DNA of 64,000 nt from Pseudo-nitzschia pungens (taxonomy: Eukaryota; Bacillariophyta; Bacillariophyceae; Bacillariales; Bacillariaceae), in NCBI GenBank assembly GCA_037355855.1, contig CM074768.1:744001-808000 (forward strand), read 5' to 3'. The translations under genes were made by a program, and so were the position numbers. This document shows positions 21,201 to 29,002 of the stretch, piece by piece (within the stretch, counting starts at the first letter, position 1; the number at the start of each line of letters is the position of its first letter). The notes beneath the pieces were generated by a model. That model saw only the letters and a list, made by a program, of their open reading frames with translations. It did no database searches and had not been told where the DNA came from.

Positions 21201-21985
21201 GAAAATCAATTTTAATTATGGGTGGATATTCTCCTTTTGGGAGAGCTGTTATTGAACTTTGTCGAGCTGCCGGCGCAGCTTGCTGCTATGCCTTGACTAG
21301 TGATGACTCGATAAGTGAAAATGGTAGAGGGTTGGATTCTTCCTTGTCATCTCGAAATTTGGGTCGTCAATACGAAGCGTTGGAGCAATGGGGCGCTATA
21401 CCTCTCTCCAACAATCCACAGGATTGGTTAACTTTGATCGGACGTCAGATTGATATTTTTGTTACAACCCACGATAACAACGAAGACGTCCAGAGCAACA
21501 ACAGTATTTCAGCAGATCATTGGAAGGTCCTCAAAAAGGAAGGACAAGTTCACGTTGTGTGTTCTCATCCAGGAATAGATGAGGACGATCAACGAAGAAT
21601 GGTTTTTGAGTCCTCGTCGTCAAAGAAAAGCGAAGTGAAGAGCTTTCGTATCCCTTCCTGTCGACTTGGAGGTCGTGAGAAGCTGGCCGATCGAGCAATG
21701 TACTATAATCTTTTCGACACGTGGTACGGCGATCGAAGTACCAAAGCGATGGCGAGGAAAGATCTTGAGCACTTAGTTCAACTCCTGGAGATTGAGCTTT
21801 TACATCCTGAAATTGCCCGTCGATTCCCCTTATCGAAAATAGCGAATGCCCAGCACTGTCTTGAGCGAAAAACGATCTCTGGTGACGGGCACTTGATTTG
21901 CTCGCCATGGCTCATAGAAAAAACTACTGACGAGCAACTGAAGGAGATTGAACCAGAAGAACATGTACAGGGTATACTTATTTAA
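18254..21985 (+). CDS. Large disordered protein with C-terminal MDR (quinone oxidoreductase-like) domain
   Basis: 1243 residues in one exon. The ATG sits in a strong context, GCCACCATG. Residues 1-830 are polar, rich in Ser, Arg and charged residues, and look disordered, with a short heptad-like run (ANAERAIAERAMMERAV) near 568-590. Residues about 834-1226 form a medium-chain dehydrogenase/reductase fold. The GroES-like part is seen in GEVLVRVHASTVSASDCAIR and PGTALVGRVVES. A nucleotide-binding segment is SILIMGGYSPFGRAVIELCR, an atypical glycine motif. No zinc-ligand set is evident, so a zinc-free quinone-oxidoreductase or reticulon-4-interacting type is most likely. Catalysis is uncertain. 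The long N-terminus suggests a scaffold or regulatory role. It is divergent from the methyltransferase at 16045-17373. Confidence 0.85.
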   Translation: MLPSEPPFPHAYTANGMRRDEQQGLEEQWRAMMFTIDGSGSHDNDGTYSTSREHQEEERQPISDFSRRYHKEPEGDRFVERNTHYKEHSNRHQNKNMSYPSQHLRMPEQSMPQQPMPQMTRSGSPTQRSRRLNESNETAVYLDGVIQSLSELSNTETLPKSIMETAKNGWSIHDSHRRSQERESRRLVEASNSRHRRNEHGYEQWGRSAQNQYESPSRPNQTMATHDRNGSRYASDQREKPPPVSRFEAYYSEQDRSGPSSFDMVPPGSNQRNYSQRSRSWSLDRSLLDDQLSPESSVSPEKRMFPQKSAHTEFESLTQSRPPARTPESVPDYGQDRYEAAGPRSSQKKKSILKEHNSPPPYISPTHFIPNNSAPGNRHDPLERVVGLFDTPMRMHANRKAERNSTGAAHRSGPERYTTDDNPYYRHRSEHSERSYYAHETRQTVGNSIQPTELFSNTNTKIPKTDAQKRHELEILRGMYKDSRDSSHMSFDQSRSSKKSTSDLDEPSIGRPQASVTDLETVDFSIHAAIWGSDSDDSNKRNSNVQSRATRYYTEDFDRARANAEIAMAERANAERAIAERAMMERAVAENSQIVTSPKFATDIGALAKSVMERSSSLNLANKAGVEDLMNQLASCNGLKQGSPPKHSKLFVRTGEQEGIDTSAEENKESSLGMFEEIRRQLLSRTGMDSSGSQRGNFSGNQDAEEEQRIQEKLDAVKARSIRNAEMFEKMQSEKTQKSEGEETNQISLFSVEGNGDQVESVLTVSASEFSEEKSIVRHLVDIAPMESEERKNEISNSCAATEVTGLVTEATVATHEAEASHNMYVAYSEFSQDARKVIKLCGHRAMPVPNRKKGEVLVRVHASTVSASDCAIRRGEWSKVPMDPYIVPGTALVGRVVESEPKKSLTSFSSSTIEAGDVVLSLSVSGANTRFTCVSKTNLIKVPPHLNPEQVVCLAETYLTAFQSLHLGQKGGIRYREDSLKGKSILIMGGYSPFGRAVIELCRAAGAACCYALTSDDSISENGRGLDSSLSSRNLGRQYEALEQWGAIPLSNNPQDWLTLIGRQIDIFVTTHDNNEDVQSNNSISADHWKVLKKEGQVHVVCSHPGIDEDDQRRMVFESSSSKKSEVKSFRIPSCRLGGREKLADRAMYYNLFDTWYGDRSTKAMARKDLEHLVQLLEIELLHPEIARRFPLSKIANAQHCLERKTISGDGHLICSPWLIEKTTDEQLKEIEPEEHVQGILI

Positions 21986-22698
21986 CGTTTGGATAATTGT
22001 AGTACTAGTACATGCTAGGATGTCAATTTTCTCTTTGTACTATGTTTGTTGTATACTAATGGCAATAGCCTCGATCAGGAAGACTTCCTCGTTGACCCAC
22101 ATAAATGGATGCGGGACACACGATGGTTTTCGCATTTGATTTTCAAAAAGTTCAAAAATGGTTAGCTCTTGTTTTTTGAAACGAATAAAACAAAAATCAA
22201 GAGCGAAGAAACGAAGTCTGTGCATCGCAAGATACAAAGAAGGCACGACACCAGCAAATCAGCATTACTAGCTTAGCGCACTACTACTACCAGTAGCTCT
22301 CTCAGGGTGAACCATCACTTCAGAATGGTTTGTTATGATTAGCATCATGATATCATTAGCCAACGAAAGCAGCCCAATAGAAGTTTCAGCAGACAAGTGT
22401 TGCATATAATTTGAAACACCAGCAGGAGGGATCCAGAATACATAACAAGAAGAAGAACTGCTGCAATATAATTTTTGTGCAATATTATTTTTGTTCTGAT
22501 GTTTACACTAGGTACTAGTACTAAAAATGATGGGGCATAAAAAATCTAATCTACTAGTAGTGTTTGCAGTAGCTCCAGTACAATCACATGTCACTGGACC
22601 ATGGTTTGCAACTCTATTTGTTGAAAGGCTCTCTAAATTCTCTATATTTAACATTTTTGCTCGTCAAGAAGTGACAAAATGCAATTCACAACACACTC
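21986..22698. other. 3' flank, AT-rich non-coding DNA
   Basis: No gene. Short palindromes based on ACTAGTA appear from 22260 onwards (for example near 22505 and 22550), marking the start of the repeat-rich block. Confidence 0.5.
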
Positions 22699-22743
22699 CT
22701 CCCTCGTCCTCATGCAATAATAATAATAATAATACTATACTTA

Positions 22744-22793
22744 TTTAAGTAACTTTAACCACCAAAGGTGGGGAAACTAAATTACTCAGTCTG
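22744..22793. repeat. dispersed motif with CCACC/GGTGG palindrome
   Basis: TTTAAGTAACTTTAACCACC, then AAAGGTGGGGAAACTAAATT and ACTCAGTCT. It is closely related to 11448-11490. Confidence 0.6.
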
Positions 22794-23049
22794 TAACCAG
22801 ACTTTAACGTCACCTCCATCAAAGAGTCAGGACCCCAAGTGGTAGAACGACAATTTTTCAAACAAACCTTGAACAACAAGCAGGGATATAAACAAAACAA
22901 ACCCCACAAAATAGGGACTGGAGAGAAAGTGAAATGGGAAGGAAGATATTGGGAGAATACCCAGTATCAAAAGGGATGGGACATGATGAGAAGTAGGAAC
23001 AGAGTAGAAAACGCCAAGGTGGAAGCACCCTTAAGATCCACTAAGCCAA

Positions 23050-23740
23050 GCTCTCAGCAGAGCAGCCTCTCAGCAGAGCAGCCTCCTGTTGGTAGGGCCG
23101 CACTGGTTGGGCAGGTGCTGCAAAGTTTTTCCTGGCAAGGTGGATGGTTGCAAGCCACTGCCTCTTGGCAGTGAGGGTGAAACCTGGTGAAGGACTTGGA
23201 GAGGGGTTTGTAGAAGGGAATGAGACCGGGGAAGAGCACCAGCTGCACCAATAGCCAATTCAGAGGAAATGGAAGCATCAAGAGATTGGTGTTGTTCAGC
23301 CTCAAGTGTACCCCCAGGACCATGGAGTCATTCATTCTGATATGTCCAAAGATCCCAGCAGGTCAGAAAGACCAGCAGGTGAGAAAGAACTGATGGATGA
23401 TAGCTGTGGCCCAACGTCTGGGAGAGTGCTCGCTGCCAATTTGGGAGTAGTACTTGGCTTGGATGTGATGCCAGAGAGGAGACCACCTACCAAGAAGCCA
23501 GTTGTGCCAACCAATTGTCCTCTGCGCCCTGACAGCCAAAGCAATTGCAGGGGGATAGGATGATGGATAAATGCTCTGGCCCTTCTGAACCCTGGTGAGA
23601 AGATCCACAATGGCAGCAACCAAGGATGGATCAGTCTACTCAACCTCAAGCCTTTGCTGCAGGGGACCCGTGAAGGCAGAGACACTGTGCTTGAAAGCCC
23701 CAGGTTCATTGCAGGAGAGCACATGAGAGACCTTCTCATT
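23050..23740 (-). pseudogene. decayed diatom retroelement C-terminal ORF fragment
   Basis: Read on the minus strand across shifting frames, it contains AQRTIGWHNWLLGRWSPLW, then RRWATAIIHQFF, DLWTYQNEWLHG, PLQVLHQVSP and, in another frame, TAKRQWLATIHLARKNF. I recognise this order (Ile-Gly-Trp segment, Trp-LW--N--LH segment, KRQWL---AR segment) as a module common in repetitive open frames of diatom genomes, often near reverse transcriptase. At least one frameshift lies between the PLQVL and KRQWL segments. No reverse-transcriptase catalytic motif is present, so this is a dead fragment. Confidence 0.5.
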
Positions 23741-23763
23741 GTCTCTCCCTCGTCCTCATGCAA

Positions 23764-24369
23764 CAGTTTTCCTCTACTCAGATTGTTCCCACACTGCTGT
23801 GTCAATGTCGAGCAAAACTAGACTAGTACACCACTACTATTAGGAGTACTTCTACTAGTAGTACTATGATTACATGTTGTTGAACCAATTGTGAAGCAGA
23901 AGGTGTACTAAACTTTGAAAATAAGCTAGTAGTACTGTACTGGTACACTTACTGTTTAGTCAGATGGGAATTCTTCAGCCTCCACTACTGAATTTAGATT
24001 TAGTAACACCATGTTTGACTCTCAACAAAAGAAACACAGGTGGTGGAAGTTGGAATCGGAGATGACACTCTATGTTAGTCTACTACTACTTTATAAAATA
24101 AATTAAACCCATTGGTTTATTTCATTGTTCATGGTAACTGAAACTAGCTACTAATACTAGTCATGATGGAATGATTCAAACACCAGTGATATTTTCCATA
24201 GATTGAAATCCTCCTTTCTATTCCTCCTACCACTAGTAGTAGTATGAAGATATTCAAGGTGGGTGCTATGATCTGTGCTAAGGCTCCTGTGTAGGAGAGT
24301 GTACTGGGGCTACAGGCAGCAGCCTCCAGTACTAGCTGACTAACAGGTGCTGAGCTGAGTGCTGAGCTG
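23764..24369. other. repeat-rich spacer
   Basis: No gene. ACTAGTAGTACT-type palindromes recur near 23820-23880, 23925, 24150 and 24230. The last 80 bp contain short GCTGAG repeats leading into the inverted-repeat element. Confidence 0.5.
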
Positions 24370-26060
24370 TGTGCGAATTGGTAGCATACAGGCTTAGCAG
24401 CAGGCTTAGCAGCAGGCTTAGCAACAGGCTTAGCAGCAGGCTTAGCAACAGGCTTAGCAACAGACCTATCCTGCTTAGTATGGATGCTAGCAGAAGTTAC
24501 TAGGGTCGTCGCGTACGATTTGTACCAATCGTACGTACCCCGAGTAAAGCACCTGTTATGGTGTAGCTAAATGCTACAGGGTTAGGGTTGCTAATGCTAC
24601 GAGATACTGAAAGATGCTAACCTACCATGATATCATGCTAAGATACTATGCTACCGCCGGGGTCGGGTCATTCATGTATAATATGTACTATGACCGGATA
24701 CCTGGCCCAGACAGTTACCCAACGCGTTAGCGTAAGTGAGCTAGCGATATAATCGGAGTTACGCTACGCTACTCCGATACGATACGCTACTCCGTAGAAT
24801 ACAGTACTGGAGCTACAGAGCTCCGTTATTCTACGAGTTAGCGAAGCGCTATGTTACTCCGTGCGTTATGATACTCCGTAGAATACAGTACCGGAGCTAC
24901 AGAGCTCTATTATCTACGAGTTATCGGAACGCTGTCAGCTGTCACGATACGATACAGAGCTGGTGAGCTGCGCTCAGCTCCCTGTATCCACTCTTTTCTT
25001 CTATACTCTAAAATAAACACCTATCATGCCCTCCCCTATCGATCGATTCTGATGTACCTCTAGGGAAGTGCCTTGTATTGACTAAGTGTATGCAATAGAC
25101 CTTGAACAGTCCACTGTAGCCTCACGATTTGCCAGGACCCTATGTGTTATTATTGTTAGGGCTTTCCCCTATTTTTTCCAGTACGCAGTACAAGACGTTT
25201 ATCTATGAGACGATTCAAGTTCCACGAAGATTGCTGACGAGCAATATCAACGCAGTAGTACTAGCTAATTACTGTACTTGCGTTGATATTCGTGCCCGTC
25301 GGCACTTTCGATTCGTAGGAATAAATTCGTAACTGAAATAGTGGATAGCAATAACAACAATACAGCACGGAGTGCTGGCAAATCGTGAGTCTACAGAAGG
25401 TAGTACTGTTCGAACGCTATTACACACACTCAGATACTACAGAATACTCCCCGAGAGGTACATCAGGATCGATCGTAAAGTGGATGGCATGATGGTGTTT
25501 ATTTACAGAAATTAAAAGAGAGTGAGCAAAGCGCTGAGCTGAAGCGCTGAGCTGAAGCGCTGAGCTCTGTATCGAATCTAAAAAAGGAGAACTCGCTATC
25601 TCGTATCCACTCAGTACTGTAATCCTGTAGAATTGTACAGAATAGAGTAGTGTACGGAGTATCGTAGCATACGGAGTAGCGTTAGCACTAGCGTACGGAG
25701 TACCGTACCGTTAGCGCTAGCGTACGAGCGTAGCATATGATCGTAATAAGGAGTTAGCGCTTGCTTGCAACTGCCTGGGTCGGGTATCCGGTTATAGTAC
25801 AAACCGTACAGTACTGACCATACCCCGACGGTAGCATAATAGGGTAGCAAGGTATGTTAGAACACCAAATCTTCGGTTAGAATTAGCAACCCTAACCTTG
25901 TAGCACTGTGCTACAGTGTGTGCTAGCAGATGCTGTGCCCGGGGTTTTGTAACTGGTACAAATCCTACACGATGACCCGGGTCACTTAGCTGTAGCATCC
26001 CATAGAGCTTTTGCTAAGCCTGTTGCTAAGCCTGTTGCTAAGCCTGTTGCTAAGCCTTGG
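24370..26060. mobile_element. second foldback-like element, imperfect inverted arms
   Basis: The outer left arm carries repeated CAGGCTTAGCAG/CAACAGGCTTAG (24389-24470). The outer right arm carries the complementary CTAAGCCTGTTG repeats (26010-26060). Inner arms match as TGGCAAATCGTGAG (right, about 25377) and its complement (left, about 25124), plus GAGGTACATCAGGATCGATC against its complement near 25040-25060. The arms also contain the hairpin module at 24619-24705 and 25782-25860. The spacer (about 25140-25365) has its own hairpin around AATATCAACGCA. Identity between arms is lower than in the 8.7-11.4 kb element, so it is older. No transposase frame is seen. Confidence 0.62.
24389..24470. 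repeat. 12-bp repeat AGGCTTAGCAGC
   Basis: Six or so head-to-tail copies of AGGCTTAGCA(G/A)C at the outer left arm. The complementary array is at 26010-26060. Confidence 0.88.
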
Positions 26061-26491
26061 ATCTTGTAGATAGCTCTCGTTGCATCCTGTAGCTCTGGTA
26101 CAGATCTCTACACAGTAGCTTTAGCATCTTTGGAAGGTGGTGGTGAATACGAAGTAATCAAAATGTACTAGTACCCACTAGTAATTCTTACGAGCAGATA
26201 CTACTAGTTGGTATTGTCACCCCTTTATCGTTTTTCATTACATACCGTACTACACCACCAGGACCTGAACACCTACTATTGCAGTCAAAGGTCCTTTGTC
26301 CAACAAGTATCCAAACACAAGTGATATTGATAAGTGGTCCATCCAATTGTAAGTAACATCCCAACTCAGCTTGTGTTTTTTCTAGATCCAGTATTAGTAT
26401 TAGTAGTACTAGCAGCAATCATCCCTTCACCGTTGAGGTTTTCCGTGTGTTAGAAAGAGAAAGATTGAATCTAGGAGATGTTCTTGCGCTC
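26061..26491. other. non-coding spacer
   Basis: No gene seen. It contains AGCTCTGGTACAGATCTCTA near 26088, distantly like the 3.2-4.6 kb array core, and ACTAGTA palindromes near 26165-26210. Confidence 0.45.
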
Positions 26492-26704
26492 ACTGGACTC
26501 AGCATATAGCTACGGTGGGGCTTTTTGGAGTGTATTGCCACCTGTCAAAAGCATTGTACAACACTGGACTCAGCATATAGCTACGGTGGGGCTTTTTGGA
26601 GTGTATTGCCACCTGTCAAAAGCATTGTACAACACTGGACTCAGCATATAGCTACGGTGGGGCTTTTTGGAGTGTATTGCCATCTGTCAAAAACATTGTA
26701 CAAC
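26492..26704. repeat. 71-bp tandem repeat, 3 copies
   Basis: Units start at 26492, 26563 and 26634. Copies 1 and 2 are identical over nearly the whole unit. Copy 3 differs at a few 3' positions (CCATCTG, AAAAACATTG, ACAGTTC). The core reads GGACTCAGCATATAGCTACG then GTGGGGCTTTTTGGAG. Three frames stay partly open, but the products look meaningless. Confidence 0.93.
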
Positions 26705-26989
26705 AGTTCACATGTTCCTTACTACTACTACTAGTACTACTAGTAGAGAGGAGTCACCATGGATGTGCAAATATTGCATTCCACGAGGATCATTTTACAC
26801 CCTGAAATGGAGATCTGGTGTGGTGTGCATCGTACTACCAGTATTCGCTTCGGCCACATCGTCAGCACTCTAAAAGTCTCACGGGACTTGACAGATCATT
26901 GGAGCGGACCTCTGCGGGCAATCAATCGTTGTTCTCTTTCGGTGCCATTTGGTACAACCCCTGGGTAAAGAACTCGAATGGTCGTAGCG
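26705..26989. other. non-coding spacer
   Basis: An (ACT)n/(AGT)n palindrome at 26725-26750, then unremarkable sequence up to the stop codon of the minus-strand candidate gene. Confidence 0.4.
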
Positions 26990-27418
26990 CTACACCGCGG
27001 GAACCAAAACGATCACCCTCCGGAACGTGTGGCGGTGTCCTTGTTTTGAACGGGCCGTCCGGTAGTCGAGGGAAAAACCGTGGGGCAAAAACTCGGGACG
27101 GTAGTCTTCGCAGACGGAAGCCACTGTTGAGTCGATTACTGCGTTGCGCCACCGAGTGTAAACCCTGTCCAGAAGGAGTGTCACCCCCGCTGCAACAGCA
27201 AAGAACCCAGCCGCCACCCAAAAGGATTCAATCCCCATAACTCGTCGGATGGCAAGCCGAGACAAACCGATGAACGCCCCAAAGAACAGCACGCTCATCA
27301 GGAATCGTTGCGCGTTCCAGTTGGAAGCAAGCCGGTCGATCTCCTTCCCAAATCGTTCCCAAAGACCGGCATCCCGAAGTTCTAGTGGCTTGTCGTCCCA
27401 TGGAAATCCCAAAATCAT
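26990..27418 (-). CDS. candidate two-pass membrane protein exon, 5' end unresolved
   Basis: 142 residues from the ATG at 27418. It begins MILGFPWDDKPLELRDAGLW, then has two hydrophobic spans (about 38-58 and 66-86: FLMSVLFFGAFIGL and FWVAAGFFAVAAGVTLLL) followed by a basic tail. Composition and codon pattern look genuine. The same frame continues upstream through VPEPYPCVWIQGKGRF until a TGA near 27482. Beyond it the frame is open again to an ATG at 27667, so a small intron removing the TGA is plausible, but I found no strong donor. No family recognised; two helices with a basic end could suit an organelle membrane protein. Confidence 0.45.
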   Translation of the reverse strand: MILGFPWDDKPLELRDAGLWERFGKEIDRLASNWNAQRFLMSVLFFGAFIGLSRLAIRRVMGIESFWVAAGFFAVAAGVTLLLDRVYTRWRNAVIDSTVASVCEDYRPEFLPHGFSLDYRTARSKQGHRHTFRRVIVLVPAV

Positions 27419-27674
27419 CGAGAAACGCCCTTTTCCTTGGATCCATACGCAGGGGTAAGGCTCCGGAACCAGGACAGAATTGGTTCATCCTCCATCGCTT
27501 TTTCGTTCTTGAAAACCGCAACCAATCCGACGTGACGTGTACACTCTAGTTTGGGTGGTACGTTCCAAATCAGGTTGTCCGTAGTACACTTGCCCCAACT
27601 TCTTAGCGCGTTCTAAATCCGTTCGGATGTTGCGCAATGACGTGCATGATTTGACGAGACCAAACATTTCATTC

Positions 27675-27868
27675 TTATTTCATAAGTTTCGCGTATTCCA
27701 GGCAACCGCGAACAATGTGAACGGAAACAAATCGAACACCTAGAGAATGAAAACAAGTAGAGGATTGATCTACGGTAAGCCTTACCAGACTCACCATCCC
27801 AGCACAAGTTTTCTTCTACAGGCAAGGTTACCTGGTACGAGTACCCGTACGAAACGAACCCAATGTCA
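27675..27868 (-). CDS. possible last two exons of a minus-strand gene
   Basis: Inferred from splice signals: exon 27868-27795 (acceptor AAAACAG, donor GTGAGT) joined to 27739-27675 (acceptor TCTCTAG), ending at TAA. The product reads GFVSYGYSYQVTLPVEENLC then WDGVRFVSVHIVRGCLEYAK. Phases agree across the 55-bp intron. Exons further upstream (27870-28500) could not be placed. A competing plus-strand frame (27863-28225) covers part of the same DNA, so this is only a candidate. Confidence 0.3.
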
Positions 27869-29002
27869 CTGTTTTTGAGTTACGTGGTTTCCGTTGCCAA
27901 AAATTTCGATGCCCGAATTTTTGGAATCTTCCGAATTATTGCATTCAAATTTCATCCCACTTGGAGTTTTCCTACTGTTCCATCGATATTTGCTACCACT
28001 ATGGCCGTGGAACCCGCAAGCAAGACTCAATCTTTTCGCTCGGACGGATATCATTCTCTCTTCTGGAGATACTCTCGGGTTGGCACTTTGGCGACTCCGA
28101 GTTGCGCAGTAGTATACGAAGTATTACGCGCGAGGCAGTTTCTAACGCACGGACATTATAGCATTCAACGTAGACGTTCCACCGCGTGCGCGTACTTCAA
28201 CTCTTGTAAACATTGCAGCACATAGCGTCTATGATGGAGACAAAAAGAAAATCCCATTCCAATTGGCGTTAGAACCCATCAAAATGTAAGCGTGCCATCG
28301 TTACCGTCCGTACTACAACAGAAAACACACATGGCATTCAATCCTACGGTATGCTTCACAAAGCGCTGATCCGTTCGTGTGACCCTGTTCCGTGTTCTTT
28401 ATGCAGTACCTACATGCACATGCGCGTACGAGTACCGTAGAACATTGTCATACCGCACCATACCGATTGGTTCCTCCTTCGTGGCAATACAATTTTGCTA
28501 TTGTCGGTTATCGTGTGTATCATTTTGAAAAGAACGAATTTCATGAATAAATTTTAATCAATGCATGTATGATTCAGTAAAGCGATACGGATACTATCAA
28601 TCCTCACGTACAAGGAAACAAGCACTCGTTGCACCCGACGAGAAAGTACCGTAGGCTGTTTGTAGGTTCCGAAAGAGCATCAGTTTCGACTGCCTCCCTC
28701 CATTGCAGGATTATTTCCGTAATCGATTGCGAGTACACTGGAGTCTAAAAGGAGCGGAAGGACACGCTTTATTCCATCACGAGGAGCCAACGATATTCTT
28801 CATTGCGGCATTGCTTATTTCACATACCGTGCCGTCCGTTGTGCGGATACAGCGAGAGAAAAAATACTGCTCATCAACGCAACAAAAGAATCTCGTCAAA
28901 TCTTCCACGCATTTTGCAACAGCTCGTCGCAGCATATGAAACGAAAGGGAACCAACTGATACAAACTATCCAACCGACGAATCAATTTATTGTACCGCTA
29001 CG
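27869..29002. other. unresolved intergenic region
   Basis: No supported gene. It probably includes upstream exons of the minus-strand candidate and the promoter or 5' exon of the protein at 29003. A plus-strand ATG near 28001 (CACTATGGCCGTGG) has a good context, but its frame shows no motif. Confidence 0.4.

Larger units (their letters stand above)
22699..23763. mobile_element. insertion bounded by 19-bp direct repeats
   Basis: CTCCCTCGTCCTCATGCAA occurs exactly at 22699-22717 and 23745-23763. Between them lies a (TAA)n tract, the CCACC/GGTGG motif (22744-22793), a purine-rich segment and a decayed retroelement reading frame on the minus strand. The repeats could be a long target-site duplication or part of the element itself. 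Confidence 0.45.

Noticed and set aside
24577..24590. TTAGGG-like telomere repeats
   Set aside because: Only about two units in AGGGTTAGGGTTG, inside an inverted-repeat element and mirrored in the other arm.
27479..27484. TGA read as selenocysteine
   Set aside because: No selenoprotein family similarity and no recognised SECIS element; an intron or frame break is simpler.
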